39,789 nt of DNA, from NCBI GenBank assembly GCA_013359135.1, contig JABWCN010000041.1, positions 1-39,789 on the forward strand, written 5' to 3'. Source of the stretch: Pseudobdellovibrionaceae bacterium. GTDB taxonomy: Bacteria > Bdellovibrionota > Bdellovibrionia > Bdellovibrionales > Bdellovibrionaceae. Shown here piece by piece: positions 39,181-39,789 of this stretch. The notes below the pieces were generated by a model. The model searched no databases and was not told the DNA's origin. It saw only the letters and a program-made list of their open reading frames with translations. The translations under genes and the position numbers were made by a program. Within the stretch, counting starts at the first letter, position 1; the number at the start of each line of letters is the position of its first letter.

Positions 39181-39789
39181 ATTTCTGATCAGGCTCGGAA
39201 GTTTTTAATGTAAGTATAAGGGCAGATGCGAGCAAGGCCCCTAAGGTTCCAAAGAAAAAAGTATACGAAGAACCAATGGAATCCCAAATAATTCCTGCCA
39301 AAGAACTAGCTATGATAGTGGCAAATCCAGTACTTGTACCGAGTAGTCCCAGTGTTGTGGCTTTTTGATGTTCTGGACTTAAATCAACTGCTAGAGCTTT
39401 TCCTACGCCATCGGTGGCTCCCATATACAAGCCATAGAAGATAAACAAAATCCAGTAATGCCAGGGTTCTGAAGATAAGCCAAAACCTAAATAGACGAAT
39501 GAATAGGTGAGTAAACCAAAAAACATTAAGTATTTCCTTGGTAGTTTATCGGACAGAGAGCCAAGGTAGGGACTTGAAAGAGCATAAATCAGGTTGTAGG
39601 CACAGTAAAGAAACACGATCATGTTCGTAGAAAATCCAGAATTTTTTGCCTTCATGAGAATGAAAACATCACTAGAGTTTGTAAGAGAAATGTCCCGCTT
39701 TTTTGTTAATCAGACTTTTGACGCAATAATTTAAGAGATGTTTTAATACTGAAACTCTTCTTAAAATAGGCGAAGAAAGAGGTCATTAT
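39173..39789 (-). pseudogene. MFS transporter, C-terminal half, frame broken upstream (runs off the right edge)
   Basis: The intact stretch (39173-39655 and its extension to 39709) encodes a C-terminal half of an MFS protein. Helices begin at NMIVFLYCAYNLIYALSSPY, with the loop GSLSDKLPRKYL (MFS motif G-x-x-x-D) and GLYMGATDGVGKALAVDLSP. Upstream residues in the same frame read SLTNSSDVFILMKAKNSGF, the natural continuation of MFS proteins, but a TGA at 39712-39710 closes it. The preceding stretch (39789-39706) continues in another frame and itself ends at a TAA. No binding site precedes the ATG at 39655. The gene therefore looks frameshifted or deleted near 39700; the N-terminal half, if present, lies outside the window. 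Assembly error is possible. Confidence 0.6.

Noticed and set aside
1-39789. tRNA, rRNA, CRISPR arrays or riboswitches
   Set aside because: Looked for on both strands by eye; no regularly spaced repeats, no conserved rRNA segments and no cloverleaf with conserved TTCRA arm were seen. A tRNA scan and covariance-model search would be decisive.

Overview
The window is A+T-rich, densely packed bacterial DNA with long runs of overlapping genes. Several features suggest Bdellovibrionota or the former Deltaproteobacteria: a receiver protein with the C-terminal helix typical of that group (34488-35666), very many two-component proteins, and a def-fmt-rpe block. This placement is inferred from gene content only; there is no rRNA or tRNA in the window.

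Left part (1-17.4 kb): an accessory region for low-oxygen, nitric-oxide and efflux functions. It holds a probable DUF2249 protein (cut by the window edge), a Crp/Fnr regulator, a hemerythrin-like protein, the anaerobic ribonucleotide reductase pair nrdD-nrdG, and a second Crp/Fnr regulator. A decayed FmdE-like gene follows. Next is a six-gene ABC-2 efflux operon (outer-membrane factor, adaptor, two ATPases, two permeases), divergent from a marR gene and four small downstream genes. Then come an IS3 remnant, nnrS, a norE-norF pair and a polytopic His-motif protein. Three promoters in this part share an almost identical FNR/Dnr-type palindrome (A/C)TGAT-NTRG-ATCAT: crp1/DUF2249, nrdG and norE. 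They look like one regulon read by one of the two cysteine-poor Crp/Fnr proteins.

Junction (17.4-18.5 kb): a small scar. It has a HTH plus 'recombinase'-domain protein lacking a catalytic domain, a 68-residue membrane-anchored partner, and two tail fragments of ISL3-type transposases.

Middle (18.5-31.7 kb): a lipid pair (PlsC-type acyltransferase and CdsA) behind an NtrC-type activator, serA, and then a signalling island. The island has two histidine kinases (one hybrid), a lone receiver, two OmpR-type regulators, an extra receiver, two Hpt proteins, and a rightward operon that adds a small membrane protein, a CBS-pair protein and a probable double PRC-barrel protein. Together these could form a multistep phosphorelay.

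Right part (31.7-39.8 kb): housekeeping. Leftward are a receiver protein, nadC, birA, a thioredoxin-fold protein and a GyrI-like protein. Rightward are an LptF/LptG-type permease, def, fmt and rpe. A frame-broken MFS transporter runs off the right end.
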